From assembly GCA_963833375.1 (NCBI GenBank), contig CAWHXR010000001.1:496001-560000 (forward strand): a DNA stretch of 64,000 nucleotides, read 5' to 3'. This document shows, in pieces, positions 8,332-16,512 of this stretch. A program made the position numbers and the translations under genes. The notes under the pieces were generated by a model. It saw nothing but the letters and a program-made list of their open reading frames with translations. It had not been told where the DNA came from and did not search any database. This DNA is from DASUPK01 sp963833375 (GTDB taxonomy: Bacteria; Actinomycetota; Thermoleophilia; Solirubrobacterales; 70-9). How positions within the stretch are numbered: position 1 is the stretch's first letter; every line of letters begins with the position of its first letter.

Positions 8332-9078
8332 ATGCAGGCGGCAAGACAGGTTGTTGCGTTCGGCGGCGGCGGTTTCTCCCAGGAGTCCGGGAACCCACTT
8401 CTCGACGACTACGTCCTCGGCCTCACCGGGACGGCGAGCCCGCGGGTCTGCTTCCTGCCGACCGCGAGCGGCGACGCCGACCACTACGTGGTGCGCTTCT
8501 ACAGCGCCTTCCGGGACCGGGCCAGGCCCTCCCACGTCAGCCTCTTCCGCCGGGAGCGCGGCGTCTCCGACATCCGCTCCCACCTGCTGGCGCAGGACGT
8601 GATCTACGTGGGCGGTGGCAGCCTGATCAGCCTGCTCGGGGTCTGGCGCGCACATGGCATCGACACGATGCTCCGCGAGGCCCATGAGGCGGGGGTGATC
8701 CTCTGCGGCCTCAGCGCCGGGTCGCTCTGCTGGTTCGCGGAGGCCGTCAGCGGATACCACGGCGAGGTCACCCGCGTGCCGGCCCTCGGGTTCCTGCGGC
8801 ACAGCAACGCGGTGCACTACTGCGACCGGGAGCGGCGCGGCGCCTTCCATCGCCACCTCCTCGACGGGATGCCGGCGGGCTTCGCGGCCGAGGACGGTGC
8901 GGCCCTCCGCTTCGTCGGCGGCGAGCTGGTCGAGGTTGTCGCCTCGCGCCCGGAGGCGAGGGCCTACAAGCTGGAGCGGCGAGGGAGCCAGATCCTCGAG
9001 ACGAGGCTGGCCACGCGGTACCTGGGTGCGGAGGCCCCGGCCACCGTCATCCCCTTCGTGTGCCGGGCGGCCGCCTAG
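8332..9078 (+). CDS. Peptidase E (S51)-like serine hydrolase, copy 1
   Basis: A 248-residue protein of the peptidase E/cyanophycinase (S51) family. The nucleophile Ser lies in CGLSAGSLCWF, the GxSAG elbow; the preceding strand is VIYVGGGSLISLL, and PRVCFLPTASGD is the family's early strand-turn. Peptidase E enzymes are cytoplasmic dipeptidases for Asp-X dipeptides, and relatives cleave cyanophycin-like polymers. The ATG at 8332 is chosen because GGGGTGGAG lies just before it; an upstream start at 8287 adds an unconserved tail. A close paralogue follows 85 bp downstream on the same strand. Confidence 0.9.
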   Translation: MQAARQVVAFGGGGFSQESGNPLLDDYVLGLTGTASPRVCFLPTASGDADHYVVRFYSAFRDRARPSHVSLFRRERGVSDIRSHLLAQDVIYVGGGSLISLLGVWRAHGIDTMLREAHEAGVILCGLSAGSLCWFAEAVSGYHGEVTRVPALGFLRHSNAVHYCDRERRGAFHRHLLDGMPAGFAAEDGAALRFVGGELVEVVASRPEARAYKLERRGSQILETRLATRYLGAEAPATVIPFVCRAAA

Positions 9079-9082
9079 CCGT

Positions 9083-9156
9083 GATGCGAGGGTGCTCCGA
9101 TCGGGCGAGAGCCGCCGCCCAGCGCCCGACCCGTGTCGTGGCTGAGGAGCAACCCG
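9083..9156 (+). repeat. Dispersed hairpin element, copy A
   Basis: The left arm GATGCGAGGGTGCTCC (9083-9098) and right arm GCTGAGGAGCAACCCG (9141-9156) match the arms of two other copies in this window (15781-15818 and 25134-25193). Here the loop is about 42 nt, longer than in the others. The GGGTGCTC arm pairs with GAGCAACCC. The right arm contains GAGGAG 12-18 nt before the ATG at 9164, so the stem would cover the likely ribosome-binding site of peptidase-E copy 2. Confidence 0.7.
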
Positions 9157-9163
9157 TTCAGTG

Positions 9164-9983
9164 ATGGCCCGGCGCCGCATCCTCGCCCTCGGTGGCCACG
9201 ACTTCGACCGCCGGGCGGGCAACGACGCGATCTGCGACCTGATCGTCGAGCTGGCGGAGTCCCCGAGGCCCCGGATCTGCCTGCTGCCGACGGCGAGCGG
9301 CGATCCGGAGGACCAGATCGCTCGCTTCCGCCGGACCTTCGCGGAGCGCGACTGCGTCCCGCAGGTCATCTCCCTGTTCCGGCTGGGCGAGGATCCCATC
9401 GACCTGCGTGAGGAGCTCCTCGCCCAGGACGTGATCTACGCGGGCGGCGGCAGCATGCTCAACCTGGTCGCGATCTGGAGGGCCCACGGCCTCGACGAGA
9501 TCCTGCGCGAGTGCTGGCGGGAGGGCATCCTGGTCTGCGGGCAGAGCGCCGGGGCGATGGTCTGGTTCGAGGGCGGGATCACCAGCTCGCAGGGGCGAGC
9601 CCGCCGTCGCCGACGGGCTCGGCCTGCTGCCGGGCAGCGCCTGCGTCCACTACCTCACCGAGCCCGTCAGGCGCCGACGATTCCTGCGCGCGATCGGCTC
9701 CGACGAGCTCGAGCCCGGCCTCGGCCTCGAGGATCAGACCGGCGCGCTCTTCGAGGACACGGAGCTCACCGAGACCGTCAGCGCGCGCGACGGCGCCGCC
9801 GTCTGGGAGGTGACCGCGGGGAGCGCGGGCGCCCGCGAGGTCGAGCTCCGATCGCGTCGCCTGGAGGGCAGCCGAGCTCCGATCAACGACATGCGGGGCG
9901 AGATCCTCGAGCTGCGACAGACCCTCGCTAGCCGCGCGGCCAGGCGGCGGGCGCACCACAGGCGCCCAGGTCGGCTCGACTGA
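9164..9983 (+). pseudogene. Peptidase E (S51)-like hydrolase, copy 2, frameshifted
   Basis: A paralogue of the preceding gene, starting MARRRILALGGHDFDRR with PRICLLPTASGD and the nucleophile motif CGQSAGAMVWF. After GGITSSQ the reading frame moves by one base in the run GGGG at 9592-9595. From there GEPAVADGLGLLPGSACVHY continues in the next frame to the stop at 9981-9983. Removing one G restores a 272-residue protein of normal family length with an unbroken downstream half. The lesion is therefore more likely a sequencing insertion than decay, but as read it truncates the protein after the active-site Ser. The ATG at 9164 follows the copy-A hairpin element, whose right arm supplies GAGGAG. 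Confidence 0.82.
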
Positions 9984-9994
9984 GCCCAGAGGGC

Positions 9995-10528
9995 CTAGAG
10001 CATCCCGCCGGCGGCGGGGGGAGTGGTCGGATCGGCGCCCTCGTCGCCGATCTGCTCCCGGGCGAGGAAGTCCTCGATCAGCAGCGGGCTGTCCTTGGCC
10101 TGCTCGCAGACGTTGAGCAGGTCCATCATCGAGGAGACCTCCTCGACCTGCTCCTTGACGAACCAGGTGAGGAACTGCTCGGCCGGGAAGTCGCCGGCCT
10201 CGCGGGCTAGCTTGAAGAGGGCGTTGATCTCCTCGCTTACCCGCTTCTCCTGCTCGAGCGCCATCTGGACGGGCCCGACGACGTCGTCGTAATGGGTCTG
10301 CTGCGACTTGATGTCGGGGATCCGGACCTCCTCGTCGGTGTCGAGCAGGTACTGGACCATGATCATCGCGTGGTTCCGCTCCTCCACCGCCTGGCGGTAG
10401 AAGAAGGTGGCGAGGCGCGGCAGGGTCTCCGAGTCGTAGTAGACCGCCGCGCCGATGTACTGCTGGGAGGCGGCGAACTCGTTCGAGATCTGCTCGTTGA
10501 GGGCGTCGGCGAAGCTCTGATCAGCCAT
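9995..10528 (-). CDS. ftnA: Ferritin (non-haem, FtnA-like)
   Basis: A 177-residue four-helix ferritin. The helices carry the di-iron ligands in order: NEQISNEFAASQQYIGAAVYYDS (Glu and nearby Tyr), FYRQAVEERNHAMIMVQYLLD (the ExxH pair), and later FLTWFVKEQVEEVSSMMDLL. This is a ferritin pattern rather than bacterioferritin, with no haem Met at the dimer position that I can identify. It oxidises Fe2+ and stores iron in a 24-mer in the cytoplasm. The ATG at 10528 lies 11 bp after the stop of the enolase-superfamily gene, so the two are probably co-transcribed, an unusual pairing. The C-terminus ends in a flexible PTTPPAAGG tail. Confidence 0.95.
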   Translation of the reverse strand: MADQSFADALNEQISNEFAASQQYIGAAVYYDSETLPRLATFFYRQAVEERNHAMIMVQYLLDTDEEVRIPDIKSQQTHYDDVVGPVQMALEQEKRVSEEINALFKLAREAGDFPAEQFLTWFVKEQVEEVSSMMDLLNVCEQAKDSPLLIEDFLAREQIGDEGADPTTPPAAGGML

Positions 10529-10539
10529 GCGCCGGGAGC

Positions 10540-11631
10540 CTACTCGCCCCAGCGAAAGCCGGTCTCCGTCGGCATCGGCTCGAGCGGGCTGGAGGGCAGC
10601 CCGGGCTCGGTGCCGGCCGTGTTGTAGCCGGAGGGCGCCACGTCGTTCGGCGTGTCCGGGTGGAAGAGCGAGGCCAGGTACTGGATGTGGCCTCGCCCCG
10701 GGCCGAGCTCCCACTGGCCGCCGCCGTAGGCGCCGATCCCGTTCTCGTCGCAGTAGTCGTAGGCCGCGAAGAGCTCGTGCAGCGGGCCGAACCGCGACGG
10801 CTTGACGTTCACCATCCTCGGCGGCCAGGGCTGGCCCTTGATGTCGGCGACCGAGTGGATCACGGCGTCCCAGGTGACGCGGTCCGCGACCGGGTCGAGG
10901 ATCGGCTTGGTCTCCTCGTTCACGTCCGGGTCCTCGAGCCAGGCCTCTGGGAACGCCTCGATCAGCTTGCGATAGAGCTCGGGATCCGTGTCCACGTCGA
11001 CTGGGGTGCCCTTGTACTGGCCCTTCAGGTCGAGCGAGTCGACCGCTCCGGTCTCCACCAGCTGTCCGACCAGCTCGTCGGTCCAGTCGTTGGTGGGATC
11101 GAGCTTGAAGCGCAGGGTGGGGTAGACCTCGAGCCGCTTGCGGACCGGTTCGATGGTCGAGACCTGGTCGGAGCCAGGGGGGGTCAGGCGCATCGAGACG
11201 ACGAAGGTGACAGGGCGCGGCTCGCGGCCCATGACCTCGTGCAGGGACTTGCCCGCCTGGCGGAGCGCCAGGTCGAGCGCCGCGCTCTCGAACGCCCAGC
11301 GGCGGTAGTTGAGGGAGACCTCGCGCTGGGGCGGGCTGGGGAACAGCTCGAACTCCTCGAGCAGCTCCGAGAACGAGGCCAGCGTGTGCTCGCCGGCGAT
11401 CTCCAGCGCGGGGCCGGCGTCCTGGAAGGCGACGTGGTCCAGCGCGTCGTAGACGACGTCCTCGCCCAGGCCCTCGTGGCCGTCGCCGTTCAGGTGGATG
11501 ATCGTCGTCAGCCGCGTGAAGCCCGGTGTCTCGAACTCCAGGCCCTGGAGCTCGTAGGAGTCGATCCGCAGCGGCAGGTCCTTGATCCGGTCATAGCTGC
11601 TCACGGCGGCGGACACTACCGACCGGCCCAT
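10540..11631 (-). CDS. Enolase-superfamily enzyme
   Basis: A 363-residue protein with the two-domain plan of the enolase superfamily. An N-terminal capping domain ends near ALDLALRQAGKSLHEVMG. The barrel then shows metal-ligand-like strand ends: LRFKLDPTNDW, VDSLDLKGQY, EAWLEDPD, DRVTWDAVIHS and MVNVKPSRFG. The K-x-D, E-D-P and VKPSRFG elements recall o-succinylbenzoate-synthase/mandelate-racemase-like members, but no single subgroup is clear. Superfamily members abstract a proton alpha to a carboxylate using Mg2+. The substrate is unknown. It directly precedes ferritin in one operon, with a divergent flavodoxin-like gene 90 bp away. Confidence 0.75.
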   Translation of the reverse strand: MGRSVVSAAVSSYDRIKDLPLRIDSYELQGLEFETPGFTRLTTIIHLNGDGHEGLGEDVVYDALDHVAFQDAGPALEIAGEHTLASFSELLEEFELFPSPPQREVSLNYRRWAFESAALDLALRQAGKSLHEVMGREPRPVTFVVSMRLTPPGSDQVSTIEPVRKRLEVYPTLRFKLDPTNDWTDELVGQLVETGAVDSLDLKGQYKGTPVDVDTDPELYRKLIEAFPEAWLEDPDVNEETKPILDPVADRVTWDAVIHSVADIKGQPWPPRMVNVKPSRFGPLHELFAAYDYCDENGIGAYGGGQWELGPGRGHIQYLASLFHPDTPNDVAPSGYNTAGTEPGLPSSPLEPMPTETGFRWGE

Positions 11632-11721
11632 TCGGCCGGCGAGGGTCGCGTAACGTTGCGGCCAAAGGGGCGACGGAGAACAGAACGCCTGAAGTCGTCC
11701 AATCAGAGGAGAGGAGAAGGA

Positions 11722-12405
11722 ATGGCCGAGTCACTCGGCGCCGATGCCGGCGCGGGCCTGAAGGCACTGGGAGTCAACTGCACCCTGAAGAAGTCCCCCG
11801 AGACCTCCAACACGGAGGCGCTGATGAACCGCGTCCTCGGGATCCTGGAAGAGCACGGCGTCGAGACCGAGATCCTGCGGCCGGTGGACTTCGACGTCAA
11901 GTTCGGCGTCAGCTCCGACGAGGGCGATGGCGACGAGTGGCCCCAGATCCTCGAGAAGATCAAGGCCGCCGACATCCTGCTGATGGGCATGTCGATCTGG
12001 TTCGGTGTGCGCTCCTCGGTCTGCCAGATGGTGATCGAGCGCCTCGACGGCACCTACAACGAGCGCAACGACGTCGGCCAATACCCGCTCTACAACAAGG
12101 TCGCCGGCGTGGTCGTGACCGGCAACGAGGACGGCGCGCACGCGAGCGCTGAGACCACGCTCTTCAACATGACCCACCTCGGCTGTGTGGTGCCGCCGAA
12201 CGCCGACACCTACTGGGTGGGCGACGCCGGTCCGGGCCCCTCGTACCTCGACGCGGGCGGTCCCGATCACCCCTACACGCAGCGGACGAGCTCCTGGTGC
12301 GCCCACAACCTGCTGCACATGGCGCGCATCCTGCGCGAGAGCCCGATCCCGCCGATCGGCAACACGCTGGAGGAGCACGGCGGAGACGCCGTGCACACCG
12401 GGTAG
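11722..12405 (+). CDS. Flavodoxin-fold NAD(P)H/FMN reductase
   Basis: A 227-residue flavodoxin-like protein. The FMN-phosphate loop is NCTLKKSPETSNTEALMNRV near residues 18-37. GMSIWFGVRSSVCQMVIERL and VVTGNEDGAHASAETTLFNM are the later flavin-contacting loops of NADPH-dependent FMN reductases/NAD(P)H:quinone reductases. It is preceded by a strong ribosome-binding site (GAGGAGAAGG) just before ATG 11722, which settles the start against a long upstream open frame. It is probably a cytoplasmic oxidoreductase; its electron acceptor is not evident. Divergent from the enolase-like/ferritin operon, so possibly part of an iron or redox response (inference). Confidence 0.88.
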   Translation: MAESLGADAGAGLKALGVNCTLKKSPETSNTEALMNRVLGILEEHGVETEILRPVDFDVKFGVSSDEGDGDEWPQILEKIKAADILLMGMSIWFGVRSSVCQMVIERLDGTYNERNDVGQYPLYNKVAGVVVTGNEDGAHASAETTLFNMTHLGCVVPPNADTYWVGDAGPGPSYLDAGGPDHPYTQRTSSWCAHNLLHMARILRESPIPPIGNTLEEHGGDAVHTG

Positions 12406-12492
12406 CGGCGACTCGCTGGGTGAACCCCGGCGCAATATGCTGGTGACCCTCGGAGGGAGCTGAAGCAAGGAGCGGGCGACGGAGTGAGCTGC

Positions 12493-14706
12493 ATGGGAAG
12501 GGCGAGGCGGATCAGGTGGGCGGCCGGGACAGCGCTGGTCGCGGCCCTTGCCCTCGTCGCGCTCTTGCCCGCGGGCGCGTCCGCCGCCAACGCCCTCAGC
12601 GTCCACGGCAGCGTCGAGCAGGTGTACGTCACCGGGGCGCAACCCGGCACGAGCCTGCTCCTGATCGACCGCAAGGGCAAGCGGGTCTCGAAGAAGCCCG
12701 TGGGGTCGCTGGGCGGAGTCCTCTTCCGGCGCGTTCCGCCCGGCAAGGGATACCGCGTGCGGGCGGCCGACGGGTCCCGGTCGACGAAGGTCACCGTGAT
12801 GAACGACAGGCCCGCGCCGAAGGACCACTCGATCTACAGCCAGGCCCTCCCGGCGGGGGGCTACGGGTACATGAACACCCGGGACGGGACCAGCCTGGCG
12901 CTCGACGTCCGCCTGCCCGGTCCGCCCTCCGCGGGGCCGTATCCGACGCTGGTCGAGTACTCGGGCTACGGCTACGCAAACCCGGCCGGCCCCGAGAGCG
13001 GCATCAGCCAGATCCTCAACCTGCTCGGCTACGCCGTGGTCGACGTGAACATGCGCGGCACCGGCTGCTCCGGCGGCGCCTTCGACTACTTCGAGAGGCT
13101 CCAGAGCCTGGACGGCTACGACGTGGTGGAGACCGCCGCCCGCCAGCCGTGGGTGCTCCACAACATGGTCGGCATGGCCGGCGTCTCCTACGGCGGGATC
13201 AGCCAGCTCTTCGTCGGCGCGACCGCGCCTCCCCACCTCTCCGCGATCACGCCGCTGTCGGTGGTCGACAACACCGCGACGACCCTGTATCCGGGCGGCA
13301 TCCTCAACACCGGCTTCGCGCTGCAGTGGGCACAGGACCGCGTCCACGACTCCAAGCCCGCCTCGCCCACCGAGGGACAGGCCTGGGCATACAAGCGCAT
13401 CCAGGACGGGGACGCGATCTGCAAGGCCAACCAGACGCTGCACACCGCGGCGGCACATCTGATCAGCAAGGTCCACCGCAACCGCTTCTACCGGCCACGG
13501 GTCGCAAATCCACTCAACCCGTCGACCTTCGTCAACCGGATCAGGGTGCCCGTGTTCCTGGCCTGCCAGTTCAACGACGAGCAGACCGGCGCCCACTGCC
13601 CCAATCTCGCCGACAGCTTCACCGGGACCAGGCGCAAGTGGTTCACCTTCACCAACGGCCTCCACATCGATTCGCTCGATCCCGAGACGTTCAACCGATG
13701 GTTCGACTTCCTCGAGCTGTACGTGGCCGGGCGAAGACCGGTCTTACCGCCGGCGGCGGCCGCCTTCGCTCCGCTCCTCTACCAGACGGCGATGGGCGTC
13801 CCCGGCGTCACCCTCCCGCACGACCCGATCCGGGATCAGCCGACCTACGACACCGCGAGGAACGCCTTCGAGGCCCAGCCCCCGGTGCGGATCCTGTTCG
13901 ACAACGGCGCCGGCGGCCCGCCGGGGTTCCCCTACCCGGCGTTCGAGCGAGGTTTCAGCCGGTTCCCGATCCCCGGGACCCGGGCGCGCTCCTGGTTCTT
14001 CGGCCCGAACGGGACGCTCGCCAACAAGCCTCCGAAGAAGGGCCGTAAGGGCGGCAGCGACACGTTCACCTGGAACCAGGGGGCGCGTCCCGCCGATGAC
14101 TTCGCGGGGACGGACACCAGCGGCGGCGATCTCTGGACCGCCCACCCGAGCTATGACTGGCGCCAGCCGCCGGCGGGAACGGCCGCGTCCTATGAGACGC
14201 CGCCTCTGAAGGCCGACGCCGCGTTCATCGGAGGCGGCGCCGTGCACACCTGGATCCGCGCCTCGGTTCCGGACGTGGACCTCCAGGTGACCGTCTCGGA
14301 GGTCCGCCCCGACGGCAAGGAGATCTACGTCCAGAGCGGCTGGCTGCGGGCCAGCATGCGAAAGCTCGACCCGCGCAAGAGCTCGCTGCTCGAGCCGGCC
14401 CTCAGCCTGCGCCGCGAGGACGCGGCCAAGCTGCCCAAGGGCCGCTTCTCGAAGCTGATCATCCCCCTCTACTACGAGGGCCACGTCTATCGCGCTGGCT
14501 CGCGCATCAGGGTCACCGTGACCGCACCGAGCGGCGACCAGCCCGTCTGGTCGTTCGCCGAGACCGTGCCGCTGCACCTGGCGAGGGTGACCGTCGCGTT
14601 CTCGCACAAGCGCCCGTCGCGGCTCATCCTGCCGCTGGTCCCGGGCGTCTCGGCGCCGAGCCCGCCGCCGCAGTGCGGGGCGCTGCGCGGCGAGCCCTGT
14701 CGCTAG
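12493..14706 (+). CDS. Secreted CocE/NonD-family (X-Pro dipeptidyl-peptidase-like) hydrolase
   Basis: A 737-residue protein. The signal peptide is WAAGTALVAALALVALLPAGASA, then a small beta domain of about 90 residues, then an alpha/beta-hydrolase of the S15/CocE type. The nucleophile lies in GMAGVSYGGISQLFV, with the oxyanion-region motif VDVNMRGTGCSGG. A C-terminal jelly-roll like the X-Pro dipeptidyl-peptidase C domain runs from about WTAHPSYDWRQPP to the end. It probably hydrolyses ester or amide bonds outside the cell. ATG 12493 is preferred because GGAG lies 8 nt upstream; GTG 12484 is the alternative. Its stop overlaps the converging HxlR gene by 4 bp. A second CocE-type gene is at 49.8 kb. 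Confidence 0.9.
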   Translation: MGRARRIRWAAGTALVAALALVALLPAGASAANALSVHGSVEQVYVTGAQPGTSLLLIDRKGKRVSKKPVGSLGGVLFRRVPPGKGYRVRAADGSRSTKVTVMNDRPAPKDHSIYSQALPAGGYGYMNTRDGTSLALDVRLPGPPSAGPYPTLVEYSGYGYANPAGPESGISQILNLLGYAVVDVNMRGTGCSGGAFDYFERLQSLDGYDVVETAARQPWVLHNMVGMAGVSYGGISQLFVGATAPPHLSAITPLSVVDNTATTLYPGGILNTGFALQWAQDRVHDSKPASPTEGQAWAYKRIQDGDAICKANQTLHTAAAHLISKVHRNRFYRPRVANPLNPSTFVNRIRVPVFLACQFNDEQTGAHCPNLADSFTGTRRKWFTFTNGLHIDSLDPETFNRWFDFLELYVAGRRPVLPPAAAAFAPLLYQTAMGVPGVTLPHDPIRDQPTYDTARNAFEAQPPVRILFDNGAGGPPGFPYPAFERGFSRFPIPGTRARSWFFGPNGTLANKPPKKGRKGGSDTFTWNQGARPADDFAGTDTSGGDLWTAHPSYDWRQPPAGTAASYETPPLKADAAFIGGGAVHTWIRASVPDVDLQVTVSEVRPDGKEIYVQSGWLRASMRKLDPRKSSLLEPALSLRREDAAKLPKGRFSKLIIPLYYEGHVYRAGSRIRVTVTAPSGDQPVWSFAETVPLHLARVTVAFSHKRPSRLILPLVPGVSAPSPPPQCGALRGEPCR

Positions 14707-15161
14707 GCGGCCTTCAGGCCCGGGCCCGGCAGCGCCTCGGCGTCCTTGGCGCCGACCGGATCGCCGCACTTCGAGCAGCGCAGCTGGAGGGTGGGCTCGC
14801 CGCCGCAACCGCGGTGCCGGATCTCCAGGGGCGGGCCCTCCTCGGCCAAGTAGCGGTCGCCCCACTCGCGCAGCGCCATCAGCACGGGATAGAGGTCGAG
14901 CCCCATCTCGGTGAGCCGGTAGCGGTCCCTGGTCCGCACCGCGTCCTTGTAGGGCTCCCGGCGCAGCACACCGGCGTCGACCAGCCGGCCGAGCCGCTCG
15001 GAGAGCAGGGAGCGGGAGATGCCGAGGCTGGACTGGAAGTCCTCGAAGCGCTTCACCCCCGAGAAGGCCTGGCGCAGGATCACGAGCGTCCAGCGGTCGC
15101 CCAGCAGGGCGGCCGGCCGGGCGATCGAGCATCTCTGTTCGGCGATCTCCGCGGCTCGCAT
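14703..15161 (-). CDS. HxlR-family transcriptional regulator
   Basis: A 152-residue winged-helix regulator of the HxlR class: CSIARPAALLGDRWTLVILR, then SGVKRFEDFQSSLGISRSLLSERLGRLVDAGVL (recognition helix and wing), and RYRLTEMGLDLYPVL. It has a C-terminal extension with four cysteines (HRGCGG...LRCSKCG), which may bind zinc or sense redox or electrophile stress. HxlR proteins commonly respond to aldehydes, quinones or thiol stress and sit next to their targets. Here it is divergent from a tautomerase gene, with a perfect palindrome between them. The start at ATG 15161 is chosen for the domain start; a -10-like TATGCT lies 9 nt upstream. Confidence 0.93.
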   Translation of the reverse strand: MRAAEIAEQRCSIARPAALLGDRWTLVILRQAFSGVKRFEDFQSSLGISRSLLSERLGRLVDAGVLRREPYKDAVRTRDRYRLTEMGLDLYPVLMALREWGDRYLAEEGPPLEIRHRGCGGEPTLQLRCSKCGDPVGAKDAEALPGPGLKAA

Positions 15162-15186
15162 TCCGGCGCCAGCATAGCGAGACTGC

Positions 15187-15201
15187 GTTCGGAATCCGAA
15201 C
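15187..15201. promoter_or_regulatory. Candidate HxlR operator (perfect palindrome)
   Basis: GTTCGGA-A-TCCGAAC is a perfect 7-bp inverted repeat. It lies between the divergent HxlR gene (start 15161) and tautomerase gene (start 15284), next to -10-like TATAGG (plus strand) and upstream of TATGCT (minus strand). The position fits an operator that controls both genes. Confidence 0.55.
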
Positions 15202-15283
15202 CCTATAGGCTTGCCTCCAGCTTCAGACCCCAAAGCCATCGGCCCGGGCTGCCTCGGCTCGCGGCCGGCCCGAGGAGGACGCG

Positions 15284-15778
15284 ATGCCGAAGCTCGACCT
15301 GACGATCCCCGCCGAGTCTCTCACCGACGACTCCCGGCAGGAGCTGGCGCGCGAGCTGGGCGCGGCGCTGCTGCGCTGGGAGGGAGCGCCGGACACCGAG
15401 TTCTTTCGCTCCATCACCTGGACCCACGTCCACGCCCTGCCCGCGGAGGCGATCCAGACCCCCGACGGCGTCGCCGAGCCACACGCCGTCATCGAGATCA
15501 CGGTGCCCAGCGGCGCCCTCAGTGACCGGCGCAAGGCCGGGCTGGTCGAGGAGACCACCAAGCTCGTCCTCGAGGCGACCGGCTGGGGTGCGGACGCCGG
15601 AGTCCGGGTCTGGACACTGATCCACGAGGTTCCCGACGGCAACTGGGGCGCCGCGGGCCAGGTCGTCCACTTCGAGCAGCTCCGCGAGGCCGCCAAGGCC
15701 GAGGCCGAGCAGGAGGGAAGCGGCCGCGACAAGGTGCCGGCGGCGGGTGGCCAAGAGGGAGTGCCGGCATCAGCGTAG
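15284..15778 (+). CDS. Tautomerase-family protein (4-OT/MIF-like, tandem fold)
   Basis: A 164-residue protein starting MPKLDLTIPAESLTD. Pro2 becomes the N-terminal nucleophile after Met removal, as in 4-oxalocrotonate tautomerases and MIF-like enzymes. A second beta-alpha-beta unit, EPHAVIEITVPSGALSDRRKAGLVEETTKLVL, mirrors the first, giving the fused two-unit form. It ends with a charged unstructured tail. It is probably an enol-keto tautomerase or dehalogenase-like enzyme. It lies divergent from an HxlR regulator with a palindrome between, and upstream of enoyl-CoA hydratase and alcohol dehydrogenase genes. The group suggests breakdown or detoxification of a carbonyl compound (inference). 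Confidence 0.85.
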   Translation: MPKLDLTIPAESLTDDSRQELARELGAALLRWEGAPDTEFFRSITWTHVHALPAEAIQTPDGVAEPHAVIEITVPSGALSDRRKAGLVEETTKLVLEATGWGADAGVRVWTLIHEVPDGNWGAAGQVVHFEQLREAAKAEAEQEGSGRDKVPAAGGQEGVPASA

Positions 15779-15780
15779 GT

Positions 15781-15818
15781 GCGAGGGTGCCCCGAGGCAG
15801 AAGCCGAGGGGCAACCCG
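15781..15818 (+). repeat. Dispersed hairpin element, copy B
   Basis: Left arm GCGAGGGTGCCCCGAGGC and right arm GCCGAGGGGCAACCCG. Relative to copy C (25134-25173), the left arm has GCCC instead of GCTC. The right arm has GGGGC instead of GGAGC. This is a matched change that keeps the base pair. The right arm ends 5 nt before the ATG at 15823 and holds GAGGGG, the only plausible ribosome-binding site of the enoyl-CoA hydratase gene. Confidence 0.75.
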
Positions 15819-15822
15819 TTTG

Positions 15823-16512
15823 ATGGCGGAGCGGGTCACGGTCGAGCGCGCCGGGGAGGTTGCGGTGGTCCGTATGCGAGCCGGCGAGAACCGCTTCAAC
15901 CCGGACAACGTCGACGCGATCTGGACGGCCCTGGACGAGATCGAGGCTGCTGAGACCGGTCCGGTCCCCGTGGTCCTGACCGGCGAGGGCAAGTTCTTCT
16001 CGAACGGCCTCGACCTCGAATGGATGTCGCAGGCGCCCGAGGGCGAGCCGGAGCGGGTGCTCGCCCGGGTGCACGGGCTGCTGGGCAGGCTGCTCGGCTT
16101 TCCGTCGTTCACCGTGGCCGCGATCAACGGCCACGCCTTCGCTGCCGGGGGCATGCTCGCCCTCGCCTGCGACGGGCGGGTGATGCGAGAGGACCGAGGC
16201 TATTTCTGCCTGCCCGAGGTCGACCTCGGGATTCCGTTCAGCGAGGGGATGTCGGCGCTGATCAAGAGCAAGCTTCCGGTCAGGACAGCTCAGGAGGCGA
16301 TGCTCACGGGTCGCCGCTACGGGGGCGGCGATGCGGAGAGGGCCGGGATCGTCGACGAGGCGGTTGCCGAGGAGCAGGTCCTGGCGCGGGCCGCCGAACG
16401 CGCCTCCGCGCTGGCCGGCAGGCCCGCCCACGCGGTCGCGGGGATCAAGACGGGCCTCTACGCGCAGGCGCTCCAGCGGCTGACGGCGGCCGCCGGAAAG
16501 GAGACCGCGTGA
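15823..16512 (+). CDS. Enoyl-CoA hydratase/isomerase-family protein
   Basis: A 229-residue crotonase-fold protein. It has the first oxyanion-hole strand FFSNGLDLEWM, the second oxyanion region FTVAAINGHAFAAGGMLALACDGRVM, and the LPEVDLGIPF segment. It is closest in style to delta3,delta2-enoyl-CoA isomerases (PEC11/ECI type), which are shorter than hydratases and lack one of the two catalytic glutamates. It would act on acyl-CoA intermediates in the cytoplasm. The ATG at 15823 follows the copy-B hairpin element. Its stop overlaps the alcohol-dehydrogenase start by one base (TGATG), so the two are coupled. Confidence 0.88.
   Translation: MAERVTVERAGEVAVVRMRAGENRFNPDNVDAIWTALDEIEAAETGPVPVVLTGEGKFFSNGLDLEWMSQAPEGEPERVLARVHGLLGRLLGFPSFTVAAINGHAFAAGGMLALACDGRVMREDRGYFCLPEVDLGIPFSEGMSALIKSKLPVRTAQEAMLTGRRYGGGDAERAGIVDEAVAEEQVLARAAERASALAGRPAHAVAGIKTGLYAQALQRLTAAAGKETA

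Noticed and set aside
10660..11721. Open frame upstream of and in frame with the flavodoxin-like gene
   Set aside because: It is the antisense of the enolase-like gene; the flavodoxin-like gene has a strong ribosome-binding site before ATG 11722.
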